In this document: piece after piece, positions 10,267-21,598 of the stretch | Layout of the letters: every line of letters starts with the position of its first letter | Numbering within the stretch: the first letter of the stretch is position 1 | From: Coptis chinensis | Lineage: Eukaryota; Streptophyta; Magnoliopsida; Ranunculales; Ranunculaceae | Length of the DNA: 64,000 bases | Reading direction: 5' to 3' | NCBI GenBank assembly: GCA_015680905.1 | Contig: CM027378.1 | Coordinates: 4,526,001 to 4,590,000 of the forward strand | Notes under the pieces: model-generated | Databases searched by the model: none | Told to the model about the DNA's origin: nothing | What the model saw: the letters and a program-made list of their open reading frames with translations, nothing else | Translations under genes and position numbers: made by a program

Positions 10267-11697
10267 TGATAAACATAAAAATTGAATAGTCTTACCTACG
10301 AAATGAACGATGAACTCAAAACGTAAGAAAAACTAAAACTATCTACGTGTCTATATTTATCAAAGTTTCTACTCTCAATTCTATCGAAATAGAGTGGAGT
10401 AACAAATTCGTTCCACTCATAGTGCTCTAGCATAGAATGTTTTCTAATCTAATTAGTCGGTCTTAAGTCTAATGAGAGCTTTACGAAGGGTGTTATACTA
10501 CGATACAATATGAAATTGATTATGTTGAATTTAAACTACGAATGCTATGGAAATATGATTGTTTTTGAATCTAGATAAAGGTTTAGAGGGGAATTGAATC
10601 CACCTCGAATCCAACTTAATAACTTAGCATAGATTCTTGTATCTCGATTCTCACGTTCTTACGGCAAGAATTTTGAGTTCTAATCCCTAGTGTTCATGGC
10701 ATTTCTACCCAAATACTAACTAGCATGTGAGGTCGTCCACCCATTCTCATGGCGAATCACGACTTTCTAGAGTGGAATAGATTCTACAATGCTTCTACAC
10801 TCTACCACTAAGTTTTCATCAAAGCTTCATCAACCCCTCTAATGGAGGTTTTAGCCTTGAGTTATCAACCCATCATTTCCCATTGAATTATAACTACACA
10901 TCATATCAAGATTCGAAATTTACTAATCTAAATTAAACAATAATTAAATTCTAATTAACAACTAAGAAATGGTAACCAACAATAATTAAAACTAGATCTA
11001 ATAGATTGAAATAACAAAAATCGAAATGACAAGAATAATAACTATTTTATTTATCTAATGAATGATATTCAATGATTCAAGAAATTAATCTAAAACAAGA
11101 AATGAAATTCTAAACTAAGTTCTAAACTCATTAATGGAGGCTAACTAATCTAATTCTAATCTAGGTCTAACTATCTACCATTAACAAAGAATTAAGCTTT
11201 GGTTTTTATATGTTCAGATCCAAAAATCGTGCATGGGCTTGGATCCATGTTTCGGGCCAGAGAATCAGGCCCAAAACCCAATTCTTTCAGTCTAAAAAGG
11301 CCTCTTCAGCTGCAGTTGGCTTCAACAGACTTTTTGTCCACTTTTGCTCCTCTGATTAGGTCAAGGCTTAGACCATTGGAAAGCTCTTTCCGAGCCGGTC
11401 GTTTTGACATAAGATACTCCCAATTCCGAGGTCTGAGTCCAAAGATACGGCCTTCGGAAGTTCTGCTGACTTGTGCACTGTTTCTGCCCGTGTTGACTTT
11501 TCAGCTTTTGACCGGGATTTACAAAGGCTTTGTCTCCTTGAATCTTGCTAAAGTGGCACATTTCTACACATAATAGACTTTGAAGCCTGAAATGCATAAA
11601 AACACGTAATCAGTATTAACTCTTAATTATTACTCACATAATTGGTCTAAAAGTATGATTGTTAAGGGGTTAAAACTACAGTTTTGGGCTCTTATCA
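10267..11697 (-). repeat. 3' LTR of element B
   Basis: 1431 bases, TGATAAACAT... to ...GGGCTCTTATCA as written on the plus strand. On the sense strand a TATA-like ATATAAAAACC lies at about 11205-11195. The partner is at 19430-20859, with scattered substitutions and small indels. The open frames inside it (such as 11199-11573) recur in the other LTR and are not genes. Confidence 0.95.
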
Positions 11698-11711
11698 AAC
11701 CACCCCCAAAC
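11698..11711 (-). promoter_or_regulatory. Polypurine tract of element B
   Basis: On the sense strand GTTTGGGGGTGGTT abuts the 3' LTR start (TGATAAGAGCCC). This is the expected position and composition of the plus-strand primer of reverse transcription. Confidence 0.85.
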
Positions 11712-14332
11712 AGCATTTTGCTTGTCCTCGAGCAAAGATGAGAAATTAGAATAAGTGACCAAAAATGGAGTTCTATCTACTCGTTTATTTGAGTCGCGAT
11801 TGCATTGACCATATGCAACAAGGCCTTAAACCACTAGGAATTCCCTAGTGAACGAGTTATAGCCTCGTGAGAGTTTTCCAGTGAAGGTACTCACAAACTT
11901 CATCTATACTACAACGACTAAGAAATAAAATTATTGTTTCCTCATTCATGCTCCAAATTATCTATACATCTGCCTAGCTATGAACAAGAATAACCAAGTC
12001 AAAAACCTAAGCTAATATATGCATAATAATCAATCATCTACAATAAACATATATACAATGAGTAATACTATGAAATGCAATAGCAAGTCCGTTTTGAAAC
12101 TTGTGGAATAACGTCCTTAAGTAGGTTCTCACAATAATAGTCAAGATACAACACTGATTTTTCCACTCAAGTTTAAGCTACTCTAGTCTAGTGGGCACAC
12201 TTTACCTTACAGTCTCAATGACACACAAGGAAGCCGGAGTCGAGCAAACACATCTGCCACTTACTATCACACTAACCTATTCCTAATTGAGCTAGAGGTC
12301 TTTATTAGGTGTTTCGGGGATTAGGAGATGGTTTAAGAAGGAAGGAAATAGATATTCAAAAAGGACAAGTCTGAGATAATAGAGTCTTCATATTATGTAA
12401 CTAGAGAAAACCTTGTTATTTACTTTTTCTTCTACACTTTGTTTCCATCCTTAGCCATATATATATATATTTTTTCTTTGGCTTTTGACTCCTTTTATTA
12501 TATTTTTTTGGAGTTTTTATTTTATTTCTATTTTTATTTTTCTTTTCTTTGGATGGAAACTTCTTTTCTTTATTTTCTGAAGCAACTAACTAATTTTTGT
12601 TTACACATGTTTTTCTCTTCTTCTTTCTTCCTCATTCTATTCTCAGACTTATTCTAAATTGGGTAGGTTGATTTTTTTTTTTATTTTATTTTGTTTTTGT
12701 AACAGGGTAAAGGATTTGTGGTTTATGAAAGGCTAAAGAAAGGTTCAGAGGGGCGACTAGCGGAAAATAATTCATAGGTTTGAATTTCTAGCTATATCGA
12801 TCCAAAGAGGGCCTAAATTCTCGCTTAGGATATGGTTTAGTGATCAAGCAAGTGGACGTGTGATTTCTCTATCCGGATTTTACTTCTCCTTTATGTCATT
12901 TCTCAAATGTTTCACTCTTATAAGGCTTTAGGCTATATTCTCACAGGATTTGTAGAATAAGTACTCTAGCCTAGATTTTAAACTTTCTTGCCAAACAATC
13001 ATAGATACTCATGTCATATATTTATAGATAGATGCAAAGATTATTACCTACATATTAACCTAAGTTTCTAAAAACTATTCTAATGCAAAAGCTCATTGAG
13101 ACTTCTAGATTATTAAGAGCATAGAGAAAGAAACAATACCAATATTCCTAAGTGTATAGCATAAACTTTTTATTTTTATTTTTATTTTTATTATTTTTAA
13201 GACAAATAATACGTAATATACAACCTAATATGTGCTTAACATTTACATCGTGTTTCTATACCACCCCCAAACAATTTGGGAGAAGGGGGTTCATGAAACA
13301 CTTCAATAGCACAATTAAATTATGTAACTAACTCATTTTTATAATTTTTAACATTTTATAAATAAAAGTGCGTAATTTACATCCTAATAGTGTCTAATTT
13401 TTGCAAATGTTTCTATCCCACCCCCAAACAATCGAACGTTTTGTCCTCAAAGTGTAAAGAGATAAGGAAAGAATTTACCATAGAAACGTGGCAAAAATTG
13501 GCGAGCACATGTGAATGAAATATTGTAAAGATGATATGATAATATGAAGCATAATTAAACTAGTACGTACTAACTAACAAAAACTCTACTGGAGTAAACA
13601 TGACAGGCTTAGGGTGGCAACATGATTACGCCACCCCCAAACAATATTGGAAAACTCTTTTTAAGTTTGAAAATTTTGTTTGACCTATACTCCAGAAAGT
13701 TGGTATTGTACGAAAACTTGGATCTTTTAAAGTCAGATTCCCAAGACTTGTTAGATTACTATTTTTATAGCTTTAAACTTTTTTACTTTTTATGAATTAG
13801 GTTTAATATAAAGGAAAACAATAAGCAGTAAAGACATAATTCACACCATCGAGAAACATGACTCAAAAACCAAGAAAACATGCAAGAGTGGAAAACGTGA
13901 ATTATGTGAAACGTGGACTTAGGATCCGGTACTTACAGCCACACACACCCATAGAGGGCCGGTTACCTGAATGGTGCATTCACCAATATATGAAAATGAA
14001 AGGAAATGCTCCAAACACAAAAATTGAGTCGTTTATAGTCAGATACTCGAGACTTTATCTAAACATATGTATGAATATGCAGTTTATCATATATCAATGA
14101 CCGAAATAGTTGTGGATCGTTTCATAAATAAATATCATAGAAAACATATCCAAACACAATCAAGCACCAAGATTTCCTATGACGCAGCCTAGTGGAATGA
14201 AAGCGAAGTCGGATAGACTTATAACATAACCGAGCATGCACCTTATGTTTCATCTTTGAACGAGAGGGTGCCCTAGTGAATAAGTGTGGAAAAGTGAATG
14301 GTTGTGGAAGATATGGTGGATTGGGATAAGTT
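11712..14332 (-). other. Element B 3' noncoding region
   Basis: About 2.6 kb without a supported gene. It aligns in patches with element C 44180-45960 (for example the blocks around TTGACCATATGCAACAAGGC at 11807 and GATCAAGCAAGTGGACG at 12843). It has T-rich low-complexity DNA at 12460-12700, extra PPT-like boxes at 13261, 13418 and 13631, and two copies of the 28-base box at 13720 and 14025. Small frames here carry no recognisable domain. Confidence 0.65.
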
Positions 14333-15109
14333 TTAGAGGAAAGCATGGAAAAAAATGAGGGATGTGGGTTTAGCACAAAACTCATTCATGGGTGTAGTTA
14401 GGGACATCTCAAGTCTGAAAATGAAGGTGTCAAGTGGTTTATCCTTGGGAAGTATTTGTTTACTAGGTGGATTTAAAAAATCATGAAGCACAGGAGAAAC
14501 TAAAGGATCGAGTGCAAACTCGAGGTTCCTTTGAAAAGGTGGAGGGTGGGGAATATTGGTGATGGAAGGTGAATGATTCTCAGCTAGAGCTCTCAAGTCC
14601 ATATCATCAGAAATCTTGATATATGCAAGACATTCCTCAATAGGTGGGTCAAAAGGATCACTGGGATAGAGATTTAAAAATTCATCTTCCGTCATAGCAT
14701 CAAGGGATGAATGGTTGTTGGCAAGGGGGGACTCGCAAAGTGGTAAAGAAGCGGTGCAAAAGAGTTGCAGGAATTCTTCTTCGATTTCGTCTACTACCAG
14801 GGAGTCATTGTTAAAGTCGGAATTTCCGAAGGAAAGTAATTTGTTAATCTGTTTCTCCGAAAACATGTTTTTGAAGTAATCTTGAGCTAAGCTCTCGATC
14901 ATGCTAACCTCTCCATTTGTAGATGAATCGGGATACTGTGTCCTCGTTTTGAAAACATTTACCTCAACAGAAAGATGGCCAAAGGACAAGGACATCGAAC
15001 CATCGCGGCAGTTTATGAGCGCGTTGGCAGGAGCCAAGAAGGGACGCCCTAAAATGATAGGTACAGAGTCGTTAGTGACTTCTGTGTCGAGGATAACGAA
15101 GTCGGCTGG
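14333..15109 (-). pseudogene. Element B protease end and acidic linker
   Basis: Read from 15109 leftward: FVILDTEV-like residues, then APANALINCRDGSMSLSFGH (as in element A 9.9 kb), then a long acidic linker with MIESLAQDYFKN and EDEFLNLYPSDPFDPP. It stays open to about 14385 and ends in LEMSLTTPMNEFCAK before meeting noncoding DNA. In the related element A this linker continues into RT, so the deletion breakpoint in B lies at about 14333-14400. Its upstream part is separated by the solo LTR. Confidence 0.8.
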
Positions 15110-16620
15110 GTAGTAATTATTTATGTATCGTTGTTTGTGTTACGTATCTTTTGCAAATCTTACTTAGCCTATTTAATATTGATTAGTATAGTGGCTAGCA
15201 AGGTATCAATCCTACTCTAAATAACTAGTTGATAGTAATAGAAATTCCTAATCTAAATTACTCTAATGGATGCAAGTAAAAGATGTGGCTAAGTAATAAG
15301 TAATATATGGTTGATTTGATTTGAGATTTAAACTATGTATAAAATAAACTAAATTAAATATATGAATATGAATCAAGAGAGAGAATATCTTGGGAGAGAT
15401 GAATCCACCAAAATCATAGAATTAGTCTAATAGATCTACCTATCATGCTTAATATAAATCACCAATAGAAACTCACCATACCTACAAACCCTCGATGCTC
15501 ATAACCATGATGATAATATGTGGATTTCAACGTGCTTTCTATCTTTCCATTAAATACTTCTTCAATCTCCAATGATATCTTCTATCTAACCAAATTGTGC
15601 TTTAAGTGGCATTCAATATACAACTCTAGGTGCCATGGAAAATCCACATGTGGCATTAACCATACAACTAATTGAGGTGCCATAAAGAATCCAATCATCA
15701 CACTAGAACACTAAAAACTAGAAGAAAAGAATCTAGGGTTTGTGGTATTTGGCTCTACACAATCTTGGATTACCCTAAGACCTCCTAACCTCCACAGGAG
15801 CGTTAGATCAATGGACGAATAAGAAGAAACTCAATGAGGGATTTAAACTAAAACATGATAGAAGAAGAACTAAACTAAAACATACAAAAAAGGCTTCATC
15901 TCCCCTCCCAAGAGAAGGGAGATTAGCCCCTCATACTATGCTATGAACACAATATGAAAAGGAATAATCTTTATAGCTATTAATGGTGAAAATGTCTGAA
16001 CTTTCTTCTCTCTTAATTCTAGATCTAAGATGCAAACACTAAATTTCCTAGATGATGTAAACTGAGGTTTTTGTGCCTTATATATTGGCTTACATGCTCG
16101 TCTGGATAGAGATCCGAATCCTATGTTTATTTGGTGTCAAACTCTCTGTAATATTTCTAGAAGAAATTCTGGAAAAGTTAAATTCGGTTGGACCAAAGTT
16201 GGACGTGGCCCACTTTGTCCTGCAGGCTATTTCCCAATTGCGCAGGCTTCGACTTTAGGGTTTCCTAATTCTTGTGAAACTCTGACTTCTTTTCCATGTT
16301 GATCTCATCTTCCTATGAAGTCGAAATTAAGGCTTTGAGATCAGATTGAAGACTCTTCTAACTCAATTATTATCCTCTTTTAGAGTCCCATTAGGCTTGG
16401 CACTTATGGAGACAAATATGACATTTTTGCCCTAGGCCTTTATTTGTAATTCCAGTGACTCCTTTTTGACTTGTTTGACTTCTTTTCCCTCCATATTTCA
16501 TATTTAGGTTCTTTGACCTGCAAAAACTCAAATTGCATCATATTAGAATATTTAAATATAAAATGGAGACTAATATACACATAATTGGGGTTATAAATCA
16601 TTACTTTTGAGCACTTATCA
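15110..16620 (-). repeat. Solo LTR of an Athila relative inside element B
   Basis: On the minus strand it starts TGATAAGTGCTCAAAAG, the same plan as the element B LTR (TGATAAGAGCCCAAAAC), and includes ACCCCAATTATGTG, which matches the LTR of B in layout. GCTGG flanks both sides (15105-15109, 16621-16625). The left border reads GTAGTAATTATT rather than the expected TGATAATTATT, so the flanking identity extends to 11-12 bases, GCTGGGTAGTAA. No internal domain is present. It splits the protease of element B between FYYPAD and FVILD. Confidence 0.75.
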
Positions 16621-16841
16621 GCTGGGTAGTAAAATTTTTGGACTTTAACCAGCACGTTTTCAACCACACCCTTAGGATACTTAATAGACCGATCAGCTAA
16701 TTGCAATGTCATTTTAGTAGGTTGCATCTCCTCTAGACCTATTTGTTTATACAAATAAAATGGGAGTAAGTTAACACTAGCCCCCGTGTCTAGTAAGCCT
16801 TGGTCGTCGTGTGAGAATTTCCTAAGTTGTTGCATTGACAA
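16621..16841 (-). pseudogene. Element B protease, active-site half
   Basis: The frame contains LLDTGASVNLLPFYLYKQIG, with the catalytic Asp of the aspartic protease present (unlike element A), then MTLQLADRSIKYPKGVVENV and KVQKFYYPAD up to the solo LTR junction at 16620. It joins the piece at 15037-15109 after removal of the insertion. It would process the gag polyprotein. Confidence 0.85.
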
Positions 16842-18902
16842 ATGGGATCGAATTGGGTCCTTGTACTTAACAATTCCATTATTTTGGATAAAGTTGGGAA
16901 CTGTTCAGTTAGAAAGACGTCTTTAGGTATGTTGGTCTTTCGCCTAGTAGTGCACAACTCCTTAAGAAACTTAGCGTGGTTAGGTAGCTTTTTATAGCTT
17001 CGAGAAAAGGAAGGTTTATCGTTAGATTTTGAAAACGCGTTCCTAATCTACTCAAAGTTAGTATCCCGGTTAGCATGGCTAATTTTCGAGGGAACGGTGG
17101 TTTCGCTTCTATATTTAGCGTATGACTTCGACTTGATGTGTAACCTTGGCTTTCTCGTTTCTTAGGATGTGGTTTAACCTGGTACCTCTACAAATTGGTA
17201 GGTTCTTGAGTTTCTATTTCGATTATCTAGTTTGATATCCGGTGTAGGAGTATTGATGGGGTAACTATAGGCATAGTTACTTTGTTATCAACCACTCTTC
17301 CGAGCGGAGAGTGGTGATGATATTTAGCTCACCTACGGGTTGTAGTTCTGTACTAGTATTACCGATTTTACCTCCCAAAGGTCGTGGTTTGCCGCTCTAG
17401 GGTTGGGTATCGCTTGGTCGGAAACACGCCTTTTGGTTGGGCTTTCTCTTGGGCTGCTTGTTAGTTTAAATTATTAACGGATTGTAGAATGTGTTGGTTA
17501 GATTGAGCCATGGTTTGGAAAAGTTGTTGGCTCACTTGTATGAAGGTGTCAAGACGATCCGGTTGTGTGGGTGTAGTAGTCACGGTTGGTGGATTGGAAC
17601 TATCTCGCGTTGATTATTTATGGCGGATTGTGATAGTTATTATTTACCGGAACGATACCTCTATTAGCATTATAATTATTATAACTACATTGACCTTGTG
17701 CTTGACCTTGTCGAGGAGGGCGCTTTGGTTGTTATAATTATTATAATTACCCCGATCCCTGTCCTTGTTGTGGTGGAGCTTGGTTATAACCGTAGGCGTT
17801 GGCCTAACATATTGGTTATGTACTGTAGGTGTGACTTGTTGGTTATTTCTCCAACCGAAGTTGGGATTTTGTCTCCAAGGGGCGTTAGGTTCACTATTAA
17901 TGGAACAAGAATGTTCATAGGCTATAGGACAGTGGGAGTCGGGATGCTCAGGACTCCAACAGAAACTACATGGATTTGAATTTACATTCATGACGGGGAT
18001 AGGATTTTGTTGTATAGAAATGGCCTCTACCTTTTTTGTGAGGGATTCAATTAGAGTTTTAAGCTCAGGATCTGATTTAACCTCAAACATACCGATAGCC
18101 TTTAGCGTTGAAGAAGAAGAACTAGCGAGCGGAGTAATCGTCACTACCCCCCCAATTATTATTACGCTTAGTCTGATCTTCCAAAAATTTATATGCCTCT
18201 GAGGCTCCTTTACTTAGGAAACTACCCCCATTCATTATGTCTAGGACTTCTTTATGGTGGTGTAGAAGTCCTTTGAAAAAGGCACGAACTAACGTGTCTT
18301 TTGCTAGGTGATGGTGTGGACACTCTATAAGGAGATCGGTGAACGATTCCAAGCCTCCGAAAATGATTCATGAGGATTCTGGCCGAAAGAAGTGAATCTT
18401 GGAAAGCATTTCATCCGTCTTTAGGGGGGTAGGTAAAAATGTTCCATAAACAATGAACAAGTTTGGCCCACGAAGTCCACAGAATTAGGCTTAACCAAGA
18501 CGCCGCTTTATCGCCTAAGGTGAAAGGGAATACCCTCAATTTAATTTGTTCCGCACCAACCGTAGGATGGCGAAATGTTGTAAGGACTTGTTCAATTCTA
18601 CGCATGTGCTGATAAGGTTTTTCATGGTGTAAACCATAAAAAACGGGTAACAAATTAAATATATTTGGGGGGATGCGGAAATCCCCCACTGGGTCTGCTA
18701 GAACGATGCAAGATTTAGGGCTATCGCTCAAGGCTTTATAAAAGTCAGAGAGAGGAGTCTCTCTTTCTTCAACCATAATATCAGGTGGTGTGTGTGAAAT
18801 AGTAGCTAGAGGTGTAGTGGGTGGGAAACTAGATAGACTTGTTTGTTGACGTTGCCGTATAATTACGTTAGTTGTTTTTCTTCGACCAGACCTTAATCTC
18901 AT
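16842..18902 (-). pseudogene. Element B gag
   Basis: Starts MRLRSGRRKTTN at 18902. The capsid-like part (18880-18411) contains NLLPVFYGLHHEKPYQHMRR and IKLRVFPFTLGDKAASWL, typical of plant gypsy gag. A following piece (18352-18122) has FKGLLHHHKEVLDIMNGG. The nucleocapsid part (18144-17644) has a zinc knuckle, CSFCWSPEHPDSHC (C-x2-C-x4-H-x4-C), and Asn/Tyr-rich low complexity. Frameshifts near 18410, 18130 and 17640 break it. The C-terminal region to 16842 is badly decayed. Gag would package the RNA of the element. Confidence 0.85.
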
Positions 18903-19414
18903 GCAAGACTAAGTCGAACTTAACTAGACATGCAACACTCCAAACAATTCTGATATACTAGTAGAAACCTCTAACTGGAGATGCGAGGTGTGGAAGAAAG
19001 GAATACCTGATTGCGTCCTTGCTTTGCTTATGAATAGCGTCTTGTTTACGCGTGTTCAGTGTAAATAACAAGTTAGAATACTGAAAAACTTCAAAAAATC
19101 GAAGTTCGAAACAAACCTGTGAAAATCCGACAAAATCACCGGGAGGAGTCTTCGCTTTGCCGCTGATCGGGTCTCGCCCGTGTTCCAAGAACTTAGCGCT
19201 GGTCGCTCGGTATGGGGCGGTCGTGGCTCGTGTTCCAGCTATAGAGGCGCGCTCTTATAAGCGCGTGGTCGGCGCTTCGATGTAATTTTGTCGCGGAATT
19301 TTTCAACGCTGAAACGGATAACCACAGTATGAATCAAACAAGGGTGGGTGGGTTTAATGGGACTTAAAAATGACTAATTTTACTATGAAAACAATGCTAA
19401 AGTGCAACTAAGAT

Positions 19415-19428
19415 GGCAGCGGCGCCAT
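19415..19428 (-). promoter_or_regulatory. Primer-binding site of element B (tRNA-Asp type)
   Basis: On the sense strand TGGCGCCGCTGCCA begins two bases after the 5' LTR. Athila elements are known to use tRNA-Asp with TGGCGCCGTTGCC, and one mismatch (C for T) is seen here. Confidence 0.85.
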
Positions 19429-19429
19429 T

Positions 19430-20859
19430 TGATAAACATATAAATGAATAGTTTACCTACGAAATGAACGATGAACTCAAAACGTAAGTAAACTAAAACT
19501 ATCTACGTGTCTATATTTATCAAAGTTTCTACTATCAATTCAATCGAAATAGAGTGGAGTAACAAATTCGTTCCACTTCTAGTGCTCTAGCATGGAATGT
19601 TTTTTAATCTAATTAGTCGGTCTTAAGTCTAATGAGAGCTTTACGAAGGGTGTTATACTACGATACAATATGAAATTGATTATGTTAAATTTAAACTACG
19701 AATGCTATGGAAATATGATTGTTTTTGAATCTAGATAAAGGTTTAGAGGGGAATTGAATCCACCTCGAATCCAACTTAATAACTTAGCATAGATTCTTGT
19801 ATCTCGATTCTCATGTTCTTACGGCAAGAATTTCGAGTTCTAATCCCTAGTGTTCATGGCATTTCTACCCAAATACTAACTAGCATGTGAGGTCGTCCAC
19901 CCATTCTCATGGCGAATCACGACCTTCTAGAGTGGAATAGATTCTACAATGCTTCTACACTCTACCACTAAGTTTTCATCAAAGCTTCATCAACCCCTCT
20001 AATGGAGGTTTTAGCCTTGAGTCATCAACCCATCATTTCCCATTGAATTATAACTACACATCATATCAAGATTCGAAATTTACTAATCTAAATTAAACAA
20101 TAATTAAATTCTAATTAACAACTAAGAAATGGTAACCAACAATAATTAAAACTAGATCTAATAGATTGAAATAACAAAAATCGAAATGACAAGAATAATA
20201 ACTATTTTATTTATCTAATGAATGATATTCAATGATTCAAGAAATTAATTTAAAACAAGAAATGAAATTCTAAACTAAGTTCTAAACTCATTAATGGAGG
20301 CTAACTAATCTAATTCTAATCTAGGTCTAACTATCTACCATTAACAAAGAGTTAAGCTTTGGTTTTTATATGTTCAGATCCAAAAATCGTGCATGGGCTT
20401 GGATCCATGTTTCGGGCCAGAGAATCAGGCCCAAAACCCAATTCTTTCAGTCCAAAAAGGCCTCTTCAGCTGCAGTTGGCTTCAACAGACTTTTCGTCTA
20501 CTTCTGCTCCTCTGATTGGGTCAAGGCTTAGACCATTGGAAAGCTCTTTCCGAGCCGGTCGTTTTGACATAAGATACTCCCAATTCCGAGGTCTGAGTCC
20601 AAAGATACGGCCTTCGGAAGTTCTGCTGACTTGTGTAAAATTTTTTCGCCCGTGTTGACTTTTCAGCTTTTGACCGGGCTTTACAAAGGCTTTGTCTCCT
20701 TGAATCTTGCTAAAGTGGCACATTTCTGCACATAATAGACTTTAAAGCCTGAAATGCATAAAAACACGTAATCAGTATTAACTCTTAATTATTACTCACA
20801 TAATTGGTCTAAAAGTATGATTGTTAAGGGGTTAAAACTACAGTTTTGGGCTCTTATCA
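19430..20859 (-). repeat. 5' LTR of element B
   Basis: 1430 bases from TGATAAACATATAAATG to GGGCTCTTATCA on the plus strand, followed by the second GTCGA. It is nearly identical to 10267-11697. Confidence 0.95.
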
Positions 20860-20864
20860 GTCGA
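20860..20864. repeat. Target-site duplication of element B, right copy
   Basis: GTCGA, matching 10262-10266. Collapsing the two copies restores an uninterrupted frame KDLGRPTVPCTL in element A. Confidence 0.92.
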
Positions 20865-21588
20865 CCTAGGTCTTTGTATTTAACCACACCATTGGTAGTA
20901 GTAATTGAGGAAAACTGCTCAATGAGGAACGCTTGTTGAGAAACATTCGTACATCGTTTGTTGGTGCACATGTCCTTCAAAAACTTGGCATGCTTGGGCA
21001 AATGCTTAAGTGCATCTAGAAAAGGTAGGTTTATGGTCAAATTTTTGAAGGTTTCACGGATCTCATCGAAATGTTCGTCAGGTTTGTTCTTTGCCAAACG
21101 GGCAGGGAACGAAGCTTTTGGGCAGAATCGCGCATTTGGATCAGTGGTGTCTTTCCCTAGGGATGTGGATGTAGATTTGGAAGGAATAACTTTGTCCACT
21201 ATAGGTTGCGAGGTAGGAGTTGGAAGGACGTCAGCTGGGGCTTCCGTCGATTTGACGTCTGGCATTCGTATGTGATTGTTGATGGTTTGGCCAAAATGAA
21301 GAGTGGTGATGGCATTTACCTCACCATGGCTGAGATTACTAGATCTTGGTGCATTGTTGAGTTCAAAGGCAGTGTTTGTAGGCTTAGAGTTTGGAACTTC
21401 TTGACTAGGAAACACGCCCTTTTGACTTTTATCCTGTGCTAACAGCTAAAGAGACTGTTGGATAGATGATAGGATTTGATTCTGTTGATTCATGTAAGTC
21501 AGAAAAGTTTTAGCTGTTTTATCAGCAATGGATTGAAAGGTCAAATTCCCCAAGAGTTTTCTGAATTGGGCTTGATTGATTTTTTTTA
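20865..21588 (-). pseudogene. Element A gag C-terminal region
   Basis: An open frame from 21415 leftward contains FPARLAKNKPDEHFDEIRET, LTINLPFLDALKHLPKHAKF and LKDMCTNKR, the conserved gag-to-protease stretch of Athila elements, and ends at the GTCGA site in KDLGR. Upstream (21430-21580) decayed sequence still matches B and C around the TCTTGGGCTAAC block. The rest of gag, including the zinc knuckle, and the 5' LTR are lost where Rab sequence begins at about 21590. Confidence 0.8.
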
Positions 21589-21598
21589 ATAGGATGGG

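Larger units (their letters stand above)
10267..20859 (-). mobile_element. Non-autonomous Athila element B (gag-protease only)
   Basis: A structurally complete 10.6-kb element: LTRs at 10267-11697 and 19430-20859, PBS at 19415-19428, PPT at 11698-11711, and a perfect GTCGA duplication. The LTRs begin and end TGATAA/TTATCA and agree at roughly 98% by eye, so insertion is fairly recent. Coding content is gag, protease and part of the acidic linker (18902-14333, minus). RT, RNase H, integrase and ORF3 are absent, and noncoding DNA follows the linker directly. It must have been moved by proteins of another copy. It sits inside element A and is itself hit by a solo LTR at 15110. Confidence 0.92.
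890..21588 (-). mobile_element. Athila-lineage Ty3/gypsy retroelement A, degenerate and interrupted
   Basis: In minus-strand order the parts are gag (21588-20865), protease and linker, RT/RNase H, integrase, three ORF3-type frames and a 3' noncoding region ending at 890. The Athila lineage is suggested by the protease motif ending in GASVNLLPYY, the long protease-RT linker and the extra ORFs after integrase. It is interrupted by element B (10267-20859), and rejoining across the GTCGA duplication restores the reading frame. The 3' LTR lies beyond the CACTA end at 889. The 5' part of gag and the 5' LTR are missing, replaced by host-gene fragments from about 21590. Many stops and frameshifts show it is dead. 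Confidence 0.85.

Noticed and set aside
11199-11573. Open frame of 124 codons, recurring at 20359-20658
   Set aside because: Both lie at the same position in the two LTRs of element B. The repetition is explained by LTR identity, not by a conserved gene.
12439-12657. Very hydrophobic frame (Phe/Leu/Tyr-rich)
   Set aside because: Arises from a T-rich low-complexity tract in the Athila 3' noncoding region. There is no start context and it is not conserved in element C.
17644-18202. Plus-strand Ile/Val-rich frames (17510-18202)
   Set aside because: Antisense shadows of the Asn/Tyr-rich part of the element B gag.
19412-19428. tRNA-like match
   Set aside because: It is the primer-binding site of element B (complement of a tRNA 3' end). 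No cloverleaf surrounds it, and no tRNA or rRNA gene was recognised in the window.
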